A DNA stretch of 64,000 bases from Crocodylus rhombifer (lineage: Eukaryota > Chordata > Crocodylia > Crocodylidae), in NCBI GenBank assembly GCA_038503035.1, contig JAVSML010025215.1, positions 430,018 to 494,017 of the forward strand, given 5' to 3'. Shown piece after piece: positions 33,053 through 43,233 of the stretch. The translations under genes were made by a program, and so were the position numbers. Position 1 is the first letter of the stretch, and every line of letters begins with the position of its first letter. The notes below the pieces were generated by a model. The model saw nothing but the letters and a program-made list of their open reading frames with translations, made no database searches and had not been told where the DNA came from.

Positions 33053-34468
33053 GTTACCTTCCTGCCACACCTTGACGGTAACAATAAAGGGGGGAGGCAG
33101 TCCTCAGAGGCTGATGAGCTCTGGGTACTCTTCTTGTACTCTTTTCCTCCCTGGGGCTGAATTTGGCCCATTTTATTCAGGGCTCCAACCCCTGCCAAAC
33201 TCCATTTTTGGGATCCAGCCCCTTTAGACACCAGCTCACCCTATTGGGTTCCAACCCATCTGGACACTGGGTTTCTTCATGGGGCTCTGACCCCTCTGGC
33301 TTTAACTGCCTCAAAAGCTAAAATCATAGCTTCTGTCCTGTATAGCCACATCTATGCCTTGCAGGTGTTGACATGTGCCTACCTGTATAGGCCTAAATTC
33401 TGTTGACTTTAGCCCACTGTTATTCTGGCTGCAAGCTTCCAGCGCTGGCTGACTTATTCTGGCCCAGCTTTCTTGGCCTTAGCTCCTCACATTTGGTCAC
33501 ACTAGGTTCAAGGCTTTTGGCTCTTCTTTAATTTGCCTCTTGGGCTCAGGCTCTGGCTCTCTCTGCCTCAGCTCACCCCTGCCTCATTCTCTGGACCCTA
33601 GGCTCTGTCTTGCATGCTGTCCCAGCCCCCTGGGGTCCCTGACCCAGGTAAGGATGCTCACAGTCAAACCCAACCCCTTTTGGTGTCCCTAATTCAGGCA
33701 TGGATACTTGCAGTCAAACATAATGCCCCTGGCATCTCTGACCAGCCAAGGCTGTTCTACACTGAATGCTCCTCGGGTGCCCCTGTGGGCTCCCTACCAC
33801 CCCTGTAGCTACAAGCTGATCCTCTACCAGCTGCACTTGTGAGGGTTCATCCAGGATGTAGGTGGCTGGGCCTGTCATAGGCCATTAGAAGTGAACTGGG
33901 GGTCAGCAGTTACCAGAGCATCGGGTTGAGATTTGGGTCAGCAAGGTAGAAGGCATGGGACCAAGTTCTAGGGAACCTGAGAGGGGAGACCCGAGTGATG
34001 AAGACCAAGCCATAAGCTGAGGCCAGGAGTTAGAGAAGTGGTGCTGAGTTCCAAGGAAGATCCATGATCAGGGTCAGGAAAAGCCAGAACCAAAACAGTC
34101 TTGCCAGAACAGATCGAGCCTGCATGATGGCGTACCTGCAGACTGAGGGTGCAGATATGCTCTCTTCTTTTCTTGTTTCTACACCACACTTGACCATTTT
34201 GTTATATGTGTTTGTGCTCATTTGCTGTACTTTGGAAGATCTTTCACTGTACATGCGTCTTCAAGCAGGGGCCATTGCAGCAGGTGTTGCGTAGTCTGAG
34301 GCTCTGTGCCACAGTCACAGGTGTGCTTATAAGGGGTGAGTGGCACTTTCAGCAGCCCATCTGATTGTAGAGAACTGGGGAAGTCATATTAGCCAGAGAT
34401 CAGGGGCAGGTGTGACAACTGAGATGCTTGCTCCAACCTGGCATGCCTGATCAGAGGTCCTGACAACA
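33053..34468 (-). mobile_element. LTR-like block related to the 1.3-kb element, minus orientation
   Basis: On the minus strand it would begin TGTTGTCAGGACC (34468). It carries a TTATAA core (34327-34332) after CACTCACCCC and ends TCAAGGTGTGGCAGG..GGTAACA (33071-33053). TCAAGGTGTGGCAGG and the following GGAA match the 3' part of the plus-strand element at 2460-2480. The interior includes a tandem of about 55 bp at 33632-33750 (CAGTCAAAC..GTCCCT units) and GGGCTCCAACCCC repeats at 33180-33290. There is no TSD and no coding frame. Confidence 0.35.
33632..33750. repeat. Tandem repeat, about 55-bp unit, two-plus units
   Basis: GGGGTCCCTGACCCAGG..GCTCACAGTCAAACC is followed by GGTGTCCCTAATTCAGG..ACTTGCAGTCAAACA and a partial third unit starting GGCATCTCTGACC. 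Confidence 0.6.
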
Positions 34469-36417
34469 ATTCACTCAAACTCTCTCCTGGGTTTCCCAGG
34501 GTCCCAGCAAACTATTGCCCTGTAGCTGCTAGCTCATGCAGCTTCCTTGGGTTCCCTGCCCTGTTGTAGCCCAAACTAGTTCTCTTGTCAGCAGGAGTAC
34601 AGGCTGGACTGGTCTCTAGTTGAGGGGCCAGGCTTGTAGTAGGCTGGACTCCACCCCTTTTGGGTCACATGGCCTCCTTCTTGGCCAGGGATTTTTAATT
34701 AGCCCAGTTCTCAGGTGCTGTAGCCTAAACCCTGTGATGCAGCCATTGCTCTCTCCCCACTGCACTTTAACCCTTAATGGTTTTCCCTGGCTTCATGTTA
34801 CTCTGCTCTTACCCAGCTGCCTACCTGCTTGCAACTCTTTGCTAGCTTTCTGCCTCTCAAGTAGCAGTAGTTATGAGTCTCTGCTATACATCCTGTAGTA
34901 ACCAAAAAAGTAAGGAGTGGGGAGAAAGGAGGAAGGTAAGATAAATGGTTCTTTTTGGACCATGTTGAGCTATTCTGGAACAACCTGGTACAGTGACATT
35001 CCTAATTGGTATTGCTCAGAAGAAAAATGCTACAGACTATACAGCTTACTGTATTTTGCACTTTTAGCTACTTAAATGTTTTAGCTACTGTCAGTGCTAG
35101 TTTGAGTTTGGAGTAGTTGCACCTAAGGCTAGAAACCTTTTCTGACTGTTCCCAACCTGCACAGCTGTGATTTGCCACTAGAGAGCTGGTGAGCAGTGCC
35201 TGACTACGAGCTACAGCTATGAGTTGCCACTACAGGGCTTCTATCTGTGCTCTAGGTAGAGGTGTGTGAGAGGTGGGTTGGGGGGCCAGGGCAGGGGGGC
35301 AGGAACATGAAGTTGGGGGGCAGAAAGTTAATGAAATGGGAGGTGGAAAGGAAATGGGGATGGGGAAAGGGTGGTCAGGTGAAGTCATCCACTGATGGAT
35401 AAAATTTAAAAAAATAGTAAATTAAAGAAGACCTCATGTTTTAATAAAGTGGGGTGGGGGTTGGGGGGTGCTGGTCCTGCTTCCCAGGGTAGCTGGGAGC
35501 AGTGAGGGAAGCTGCTGCCCCTGCCCTGGAAAGAAAGCTTCAGCTCATGGGTACGCAATCTGGCCCCCTACCTTATTTGCCCCCCATCCCCCTGCACCCC
35601 ATTTCTGAACCCCAGTACTTGTGACCTGGCATGTGCTCTGCAAGCTGTTTGCACAGGTTGCACACCTGCAGATGGGAAGGTCCCACTCTGGAGTTTGGAA
35701 GAGGGAGTTGGTTTGGTTCCGTAACTACCCCCTGAGTAGTAGAGATCAGGGGGTGGAAAGTTTTATCCACACAGAACAGAAGGGTGGGGGAGGGGACACT
35801 GCATTCTGGGATGCTGAAGGACTGAAACTTGAGTGGCTTCTCTATGAGGAGTGGCCACACATTTGTGGAACACGAGGTAGGTGAAACGCATCAGAAAAAC
35901 ACTTGTCCCGGAGTGGAGAAACTTTAAGCTGCCCAAAGTGTGCTTAAAACTAATTTCAGGTATTAATGTGTTGACAATTCAGGGGTTCAGAGCTCCAGGA
36001 GCCACCTGAAATGTAACAAGGCCTTAACACAAAACAGACTAAAAGGCAGCAATAATAATTACAAAATCTGTGTGCTTTCCATAAGCCTTTTCTTCTGAAA
36101 GACTTAGAACTGTGGAATGTACAGTATTTTAAGGATGTTAATCACGACCATCCTGTGTTTGATGCATACTCACAATACAATGCTAAAACTAGGGATTGTA
36201 CTCATTTTAACCCTTGTGTTAGTGATCATGAGTGCAGTCAGTATATGTATGTGCAGTGTGCTGTCTTCCTGTTCCTTTTTTCCTCGTTATTGTTGCCTAA
36301 CAGATGTAACTGATCACATTAGAAATGCTGTATTAATAAGTAGTTTACTTTTCCTTCAGCTGTGAAAATAAAGGATATCTTTGTGTGTCGAGTTACTGCT
36401 ATTTTCCTGCCACTGGC
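34469..36417. other. Unassigned DNA with G-rich tracts
   Basis: No gene was recognised. From 35260 to 35480 the plus strand is strongly purine-biased, with a G-quadruplex-type motif at 35275-35299 and a further G-run at 35450-35468. From 35480 to 35700 the strand turns C-rich. Confidence 0.4.
35275..35299 (+). other. Canonical G-quadruplex motif
   Basis: GGG, GGGGGG, GGG and GGGGGG are separated by loops of 2-3 bases (TT, CCA, CA), which satisfies the four-run rule. Confidence 0.7.
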
Positions 36418-36942
36418 TGCATCTACATAATACATTTACTGCGCAGTTGACTAATTTAGCTGCACAATAAATGTTTTGGCATCTACACATACACCCTTTT
36501 TAGGCTGAAGTAAACTAATTTACTCAGCAGCAGGATTGTACTTGTATTTACAAGTACAGCCCTGTTGTGGAGGAGGAAACTGTGCAGCAGTGCACATGCA
36601 GACACTAGAGGGACTGGCTGGGGCACAAGGGTGATTCAGTGTGGAGGTTGCCTGCTGGCAAGCCCTGCACTGAAGCTCCCTTGTGCCCCAGCCAACCCCT
36701 TCTTCAGCATGTAGAGTCGGGGGCAGCAGCCCTGGGCTGGCAGGCTGAACCCCATGGTCCCCTGTCAGGTAGGGCTGCGTCTCCCCAACTCCATGTGCTG
36801 CACCTGAATAAACTGCACAGCTTACTGCTCCTGAGTTAATTGTTCCCAGGTGCATGTTCAAATGACATGCCTGGGAGCAATTAACTCTGGAGCAATAAGC
36901 TCCACAGTTTATTCAGGCACCGTAATTGCATATGTAGATGCA
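36418..36942. mobile_element. TIR element with long internal hairpin
   Basis: TGCATCTACATA at 36418-36429 is complementary to TATGTAGATGCA at 36931-36942. The interior contains TTTACTGCGCAGTTGACTAATTTAGCTGCAC, typical of reptile MITE ends, and a 56-bp imperfect stem at 36798-36920. There is no coding capacity. I found no unambiguous TSD. Confidence 0.6.
36798..36920. repeat. Long hairpin, about 56-bp arms
   Basis: Left arm 36798-36857 includes CACCTGAATAAACTG and GAGTTAATTGTTCCCAGG. Right arm 36865-36920 includes CCTGGGAGCAATTAACTC and CAGTTTATTCAGG. The loop is 36858-36864. Arms match at roughly 85%, so a transcript would fold strongly. Confidence 0.8.
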
Positions 36943-36990
36943 TCCACTGAAATGCTACGTGCCTACCCCCAAATGCGGCAGTGGCCTAAG

Positions 36991-37099
36991 CTCATCAGAG
37001 CACTTGAGCGCATGCCTGATTTGTGATGTGTGAAGTCAATTGGATTAGACATGCCCTAACTTTTAAGCACATACTTAAATACCTCACTGATTCAGGCCA
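36991..37099 (+). mobile_element. Old palindromic amniote repeat relic
   Basis: CAGAGCACTTGAGCGCATGCC, GTGAAGTCAATTGGATTAGACATGCC and TTAAGCACATACTTAAAT..TGATTCAGGCC follow the pattern of a common amniote palindromic repeat (CACTTAAGCACATGCTTAA / GAAGTCAATGGGA / TTGCTGAATCAGGGCC). Heavily mutated. Confidence 0.6.
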
Positions 37100-37640
37100 C
37101 ACTCTGTGCAGTCACTGAAAATCATAAACTCAGGGTTCTGCCTGAGATCAGCTCCGTAAATATGTCTCCTTCACCAGCCCTCAGAGGGACAGGAAAACAA
37201 ATTGTTTGAGTTAATGATGATGGATAGTAATAATAAAAAAGGAAAATTGAAACAAGGAAACAAGAGATTCTCTAGCAAAACTTTGTCAGAGAGGGAATAT
37301 ATCTCTATTTTAACTCATTTGCTTGTTATAACCAGTCATTTCTTTTAGTGAAAGTACTTTGTTGGAATATAATTTTTTTTCCTCCACTCAAACAGCATCC
37401 TTCCTCTCTATATACACCCTTTTATCTCTTTCTCTTTGGTCCCTGGTAGATGTTACACTTGAGACATGATTAACATGTCAGTAGCCAGTCACATATTCAG
37501 GCCATTAATACTGCCATAAAATGTGAAACAAGCCACAAGATTATTTCACAAAATATGTGTAATAATTTTGTGGCTGCTTTCCATTGCACATTAAATTGAA
37601 CATGTGGCAGGGTCTTCCTCCATGAAGCCTGATGCCAGCT
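37100..37640. other. Unassigned DNA, no gene seen
   Basis: A+T-rich with no recognised feature. Confidence 0.5.
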
Positions 37641-38049
37641 GCACAGCAGGGCTTGGTGGACAGTTTCCCCAGTCCTGAGACCGCACCAGAATCTCCAGCT
37701 GACTCTAGTGTGGTCCTGGGGCCTGGGACATGCAGTCAAATGAGAGCATAATCCAAAGGGCTGTGCAAAATTTTGGCAGCTGTTTCATTTCAGAGGTTTT
37801 TCAGGGCCCAGAGCACTGAATCCGAAATGAAATAGAAGGCTTTGAAATTAAATGAAACCATCCAAAACATTTTGGAAATGTTTTAGATGTTTTGGAGCTG
37901 GACTTGCAGGAAAACAGAAACTAAGAAGAGGGAGGGGGAAGAGGGGTGGAAGGACTGTTCTGATATTGACATCTGCAGCTGGCCAGTGTCTGCGAGCTTT
38001 CCCTGAGGTCCCTTCCAATCACAGTGCTCTGGGGGAGGGATGGCAGCCT

Positions 38050-38166
38050 ACTGTCATCCTGTATGCAGATCTGGGGGTCTGTGCCCCCTCCCCCCCCGGG
38101 AGGAGTCTGACAGCGCTGCAGCCCTCCTGGGGAGCACGGGCCCCCATATCTGCATGCGGGATGACA
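38050..38166. repeat. Inverted repeat within foldback element
   Basis: Left arm CTGTCATCCTGTATGCAGAT (from 38051) pairs with ATCTGCATGCGGGATGACAG (to 38166); pairing continues inward through GGGGG/CCCCC to about 38086 and 38130. Confidence 0.8.
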
Positions 38167-38415
38167 GCATGCTGCTACTCCTGGCTGGGGCCAACACCAG
38201 CACCTGAGTCTGCTCAGTGCAGCCCTCACTGAACACAACCTGGAGAGCTGCAGGAAAAGCCCCAGTGGCTTCCCTGCCTGGCTTCATCCCCCACCCAGCC
38301 CAGCCTCCTGGCACTTAAAAAAACCCCACACTCACTGGCTGTAGCAGGGGCTGTGGGGGCTCTGGGGCCTGTTGGCAGAGCCTCCCACACAGTCCCTGCT
38401 CCCCAATTGCCCCCC

Positions 38416-38924
38416 CACCCAGCCCCAGCATCCTGTCACTTTTTTTTTTTCAAAGCCCCACACTCACCGGCTGCAGGAGCGGCAACTGGGGCCTCTGGGT
38501 GCTCGTGGAAGTCTCCCCACACAGTGTGGGGCAGCAGGGATCACCCCCCCACCTGGCACCCACATAGCAGCTGCCCCATGGTACAGATGGAACATGGCTC
38601 GGCAGGGTGCTGCATGCTGTCTGGGAGCTGGGGCAGCTCCAGCAGTCACCCGGAGCCTGGCAGTGCTTAGCCCCAGCTCCCAGATAGTGCATGGCACCCT
38701 GCTGAGCCACGCTGCACCCGTGCTGTGGGGCAGCTGCCACATGGGTGCCAGGTGGGGGGGCAATCACTGCTGTCCCCCACACTGCATGGGGGGGCTGTAC
38801 CATGAGCACCCAGAGGCCCCAATTGCTGCTCCTTCAGCCAGTTAGTATGGGGCTGGTGATTTGTTTTGTTTTGTTTTGTTTTGGTTTTTGGGGGGGTTGT
38901 TTTTTTTAAACTGCTGGGGCTGGG
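38416..38924. repeat. Long inverted repeat, about 220-250-bp arms
   Basis: The left arm 38416-38634 reads CACTCACCGGCTGCAGGAGC, GGGGCCTCTGGGTGCTCGTGG, CACCTGGCACCCACATAGCA and CTGGGAGCTGGGG. The right arm 38669-38924 is its imperfect complement (CCCCAGCTCCCAG, TGCCACATGGGTGCCAGGTG, CCATGAGCACCCAGAGGCCCC, GCCAGTTAGTATGGGG). The loop is about 38635-38668. A further direct copy of the left arm's start lies at about 38295-38410. Confidence 0.8.
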
Positions 38925-39440
38925 CAGGGCAGCAATGGGGACTTTTTCCACCTGGGGAGACACAGGCACAGCCAGAGGAGCCGTAGGAAAACCTGCAGCT
39001 GCCCAGCTGTGCCTACCTCTCCCCAGCCGATCCAAATCTCCAAAACAGTGTCAAAACTCTGCAACAGATTCGGCCAAATCGAAACAGAGCAGTGATCTGA
39101 AACACTGAAATCAATCAGTGCCCTCCAAAACAGCCAAATTCAAAATTGAAATGAGACATAGCCATTTCGCACAGCCCTATCAGTTGAATGTTGATCCCAG
39201 ACTCAGGACTGCACTGGAGTCTCCAGCCAGCTCTTGCATGGTCTCAGGGCTGGGACCCACAACACGCTGAGTGTCAGTCTCAGCCCTGGGACCACACCAG
39301 AGCTCGTTCAAAACTCTGGTGGGTCCCAAGTCTGGAACCTATGATCAGTTGATTGTAAGTCCCAGCCCTGGGATCGCAGTGGTTCTTCAGGGGCTGAGCT
39401 TTCAATATGCTGGTGTACGGGGAACCCAGGATTATGATCC

Positions 39441-42371
39441 TGGGATCCCCATGCACTGGCAAGTAGTAGTAGTGTGATTGGGATGTGGCCCCTGATCCGA
39501 AAATCATGTATCCTGCTATGCACATGCAGCATACCAGGAGGTGCAGCTGTTGGGATTGGGGAACAGATCTAATTTCCCCATTATATGAACATGTGCCAGG
39601 GAGCTCTCTCCCTTGCCCTCAATTTTTTTTTTTAGAATAGTATTAGTGATAGAATTCTATCTTGTAACCTATTTGCATCTTAGAATGGGAAAAAAGGTAA
39701 GAAAACAAGGGGGATAATTAATTTCTATAGAACTTAATGATGCATTAACCTTAAAAGGTTCCAAAATTTCTTTTTTTTCCAGATAAGCCCTCAAATTGCT
39801 ATCCCAAAATGCTCTTTTAAACTGATCCAGGAGTATAAGAACAGGCCTTATTAGGGTAATCCAGTTTATATGCATCAAATCCTCATCAGAAGATAAATAA
39901 TGTAAAATAAAAACACTGGGGAGGTGCTAAAGATTGAATAATTTTGTAGCTGTGGCTTGAATTCTTGCAAGAGGTATGAACTGGGTCCACTATAATCTGT
40001 GCTGGTTTCTCCTCCTTATTCAGTCAAGTACAGGTGAATGGGCCTTGTCTGACTTTGAATTCATTGGACCATATTAGATTTGGCAGTGCTTCTTTGAGCT
40101 CTGAATTCTGTATTTTTGTCTTGTAATTTATTTTATACCTATAGTATCTAAAGGCTTTCCTGAACAGGGGCATTCCAGAAAGTTAAGATAGATCAACTAA
40201 TGGTATGATGTTAATACACACCAATTAAAGTGTGTTAAATTCCCTGGACGAGGATGCTCACTTTAGAAATTGTTACCTTCATTCAGTGTAGGTCCAAGGA
40301 GGATCAAGCTTCAGCAAACGAAGACAACTTTACTTCTGAATGAGAACATTCCCACAGAGTTTTTCATATGCTTTATTTCTACATCTTTACCTAAGTTGCC
40401 TTAACTTCCTGCATGACCCTATGTGGACAAGCCCTTGACTATAGCTTTGCTCAATTTCTTCATTAAAAAGGAGGATTCAGAAAACTCAAATACATTTTGT
40501 GAGTGGGTAAAATGTTTTCAAAATTGATGTGCAGTCTTCAAAACCGTATCCTCCACTGAGTTCAGCCCCTATGATCTAATCTGCCATCAGACTTTCATTG
40601 CTGTAAAACAAGAAAAGTGCAGATTTCCATCCAACACTGCTTAAGTCACAGTATAGTACCTGCACAGATTATTTTTACTTGACACCTGGTGTCCCTTTTA
40701 ACAATAGCATTCTAAAGCAAATTAGTCCCTGTATAAAATGACAACAGCACTCAAACAGCACTGCTCACTAGAGGTGTAGATTATGCTCTTATTCTCCCTC
40801 TCCGCAGCGTACTGAAGTTGAGTGGGGAGAGATGGGGGGAGGGTATTGAACCATAGTGACAGACTTGACAGGTGTACAATCAAGATGCCTAGCTCTGAGA
40901 CAAAGCTCCGCAGCCCTGCCATCTGGGAAACAGCTTCTTTTCCTTGGCTTTGCTGGTAGGCACTACCTCTCAGGCTGCTGGGGCAAGGTCTGCTGGCTGC
41001 TAGAGAGTATTCAGGCTCTTCATCTGCTATTAGGTTGTAAGGATCTGCTTGCTACCATATGGCTGTATTTAAAAAGAGAGGAGAATAGGCTACAAAGCTA
41101 CTGTATGAATTCAGTGCAATGTTATTTTGTGGGAAAAGAGGGGTTTTGGCCCCCTCTCCCTCAGCAGTCATTTACAGTTGGTGGTATAAATTGAGTACAC
41201 CTGCATCCCTTCAGCCCCTGTCATTTAGCCACAAAGATGTTTTTCTTTGAATCAGCTGCATGCTTCTCAGCTTGACACACTGAAATCCTGCATATTTTAG
41301 GGTGCTTGGATAGAGGCCCAGTTGGTTTTTTCTGCTTTTAATGTGAACACAAAACCAAAGGTGGAATTGAGAGAGACAGGATTTGCTTTGATGGAGATGT
41401 TTTGGAAAGCGTGCCAAGCTTGCTATATTGATCTGGTAAGTAAACAGGGGAGCTTCTGTCCTCTGCAAGTGGTTAATTCCATCGCATCACAACAGATGAG
41501 AATCCTGTAGCAGCAGCAGCAACAACAAAAAGAGGAAATTTTGCAATATAATAATTGTCTGTATGGCTGAAGGAGAACAAATGCTTTCCTGGTTCCCTAC
41601 GGAACTAATAAAGAAAGGCAGGTTGAGGAGGCTGGGATAATTATTTAGCCATCTTAAATATTTATGAGCTACAGTGTGTGCTACATGCAATGTAAGATGG
41701 AGGTGACAACTGCAGCATCCATCATCTTGTTTCACATAAGCTAAAAATACTTAATCTTTCTCCTTTAAAATAAAAGCATTAATCCTAAATATGTCCACAG
41801 CTACAAGAGGTGCTGTAAACTATGAGCATAGGAAGAAACTGTTTGTCAGCTTCAAGGTATACATGGGGAAAGCTTTATAACAACAAAATATTCATAATTG
41901 TTTTTTATCACACTTCTTGTTGCATTTTTCTTCCTCTGAAAAAGGTTTATCTTGGACTATGCCAACAACTCTCATTTGGTAGGGTGGAAGTGGACAAGAT
42001 TTTAACTCTCTGTTCTGTGCCCCTAAAATTATGTCTATAAAACCAGAGGCCCAGTTAAGATGGATTGAAAATATAGCCTGCCATTTCTTCAGTGCCACCT
42101 GGAGCTGTGGTCCCAGAGCATGGAAGCTTCTTTCTCCACTAGCCACCATCCTGCAGCACATGACTTCTGCATCAACTCTTATCATTGAGGTGTTTGTGGA
42201 GAATTTAAGACTGATTACAGTCTAAGGGCCCAATTCAGCTGCAGATAGCATTTGGTATATGGAGGACTTCCAGGATTACAAGCTGCAGCCTAAATGTGGG
42301 CATTTTACCGTTAGGACGTGAGCTCAGGTTAATAGTTCTAGCCAGATCCACTGCACAATGCAGTTGATTGA
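39441..42371. other. Unassigned DNA, no gene seen
   Basis: Long A+T-rich stretch. The longest frame (112 codons at 40856-41194) has no recognised domain. No dispersed repeat was identified. Confidence 0.45.
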
Positions 42372-42840
42372 GTCATAGACTGTAGGGCTGGAAGAGACCT
42401 CAGGAATGATAAGCCCACCACCTTCTCAAACAAGAACTTTCCTCTGAACCATCCAAGACGCGTATTTCTTCAACCTGCATTTACAAACCTCCATTAATGG
42501 AAATTCCACAGTCTCCCTCTAGGTAATCTAGTCCAGTACTTAATCATCTTTAGGTTTAGAAAGTTCTTCCAAAAGTCTAACCTAACTCTCTCTTGCTGTG
42601 ATGATCTCAGATCATTAATATTCATCCTGCCCTCTGTGGATACAGAAAATAGTTGTAAGCCATCATCTTCGTAACAACTTTTTCTGTATTTGAAGACTAG
42701 TATCAAAATTTCCTCTTCAGTCTTTCCTTCTCCAGACTTAAATAACCTCATTTATTTAAACTTTTTGTGTATGTTCTGTTTTCTAGACCTGTAATCAATT
42801 TGTGTTGCTCTCCTTTGGACTCTTCCCACATTAATTAAGA
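42372..42840 (-). mobile_element. Old CR1 3' end
   Basis: Complement of a classical CR1 tail: TCATAGACTGTAGGGCTGGAAGAGACCTCA, GGAAATTCCACAGTCTCCCT, AATCAATTTGTGTTGCTCTCC and TTTGGACTCTTCCCACATT. No frame survives. It is older than the neighbouring 43-44-kb copy. Confidence 0.82.
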
Positions 42841-43233
42841 TAGTCAATATATTATATTTTGTAGAATGGATAAAAACGCTCAGTTTTCATTCAGTTTATG
42901 ATTTTGGAAGAGGAGGAATCTAATTGTTGCTCTCCCAAGATTATTTGCTCATCTTCGGTTTCTTTTCCCACTCTTGCATACACGACTTGCTTTTTAACCC
43001 CCAAATTCAGTTGGGTGTGTACATTTGTTTAAGTTGCATACATTTACGTTCCTGTACGTTTAATACTTTTGAAAATATTTCAATAATTCATGGTCATGTT
43101 GTAAAGTTTAGTACATCCTTGGTGCTATCCATGGTCATATTCTGTAGACTGGCTAAATATAACAATGACTAGCAGTATTTTGAGTTGGAAGTGATCAAGA
43201 AAGAATACCACATCAAGCTGATTCTTCTGTCCT
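42841..43233. other. Unassigned spacer, no gene seen
   Basis: A+T-rich. The 82-codon frame at 42924 has no recognisable domain. Confidence 0.5.

Larger units (their letters stand above)
37757..39178. mobile_element. Foldback hAT-like non-autonomous element
   Basis: Ends AGGGCTGTGCAAAATTTTGGC and (minus strand) AGGGCTGTGCGAAATGGC form TIRs beginning AGGGCTGTGC; the same end occurs at 16793. The interior holds two nested inverted repeats (38050-38166 and 38416-38924), a (TTTTG)n run at 38860-38883 and CpG-poor G+C-rich arms. Open frames of up to 157 codons in the arms are by-products of base composition. The TIR looks hAT-like, but no 8-bp TSD could be seen, so the superfamily is a guess. Confidence 0.6.
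37641..39440. repeat. Degenerate minisatellite, about 80-90-bp unit, interrupted
   Basis: Units of the form CCCAG-CCTGGGACC-CACCAGA-TCTCCAGC..TGTGGTC..GGGCTGGGAC..CAGTTGAATG lie at about 37665-37740 and again, in the same orientation, at 39180-39270, 39271-39355 and 39356-39440. The foldback element at 37757-39178 splits the array. Unit similarity is moderate. Confidence 0.55.

Noticed and set aside
38353..38845. Overlapping 105-157-codon frames as a gene
   Set aside because: They lie in the G+C-rich arms of an inverted repeat, occur on both strands, and show no domain.
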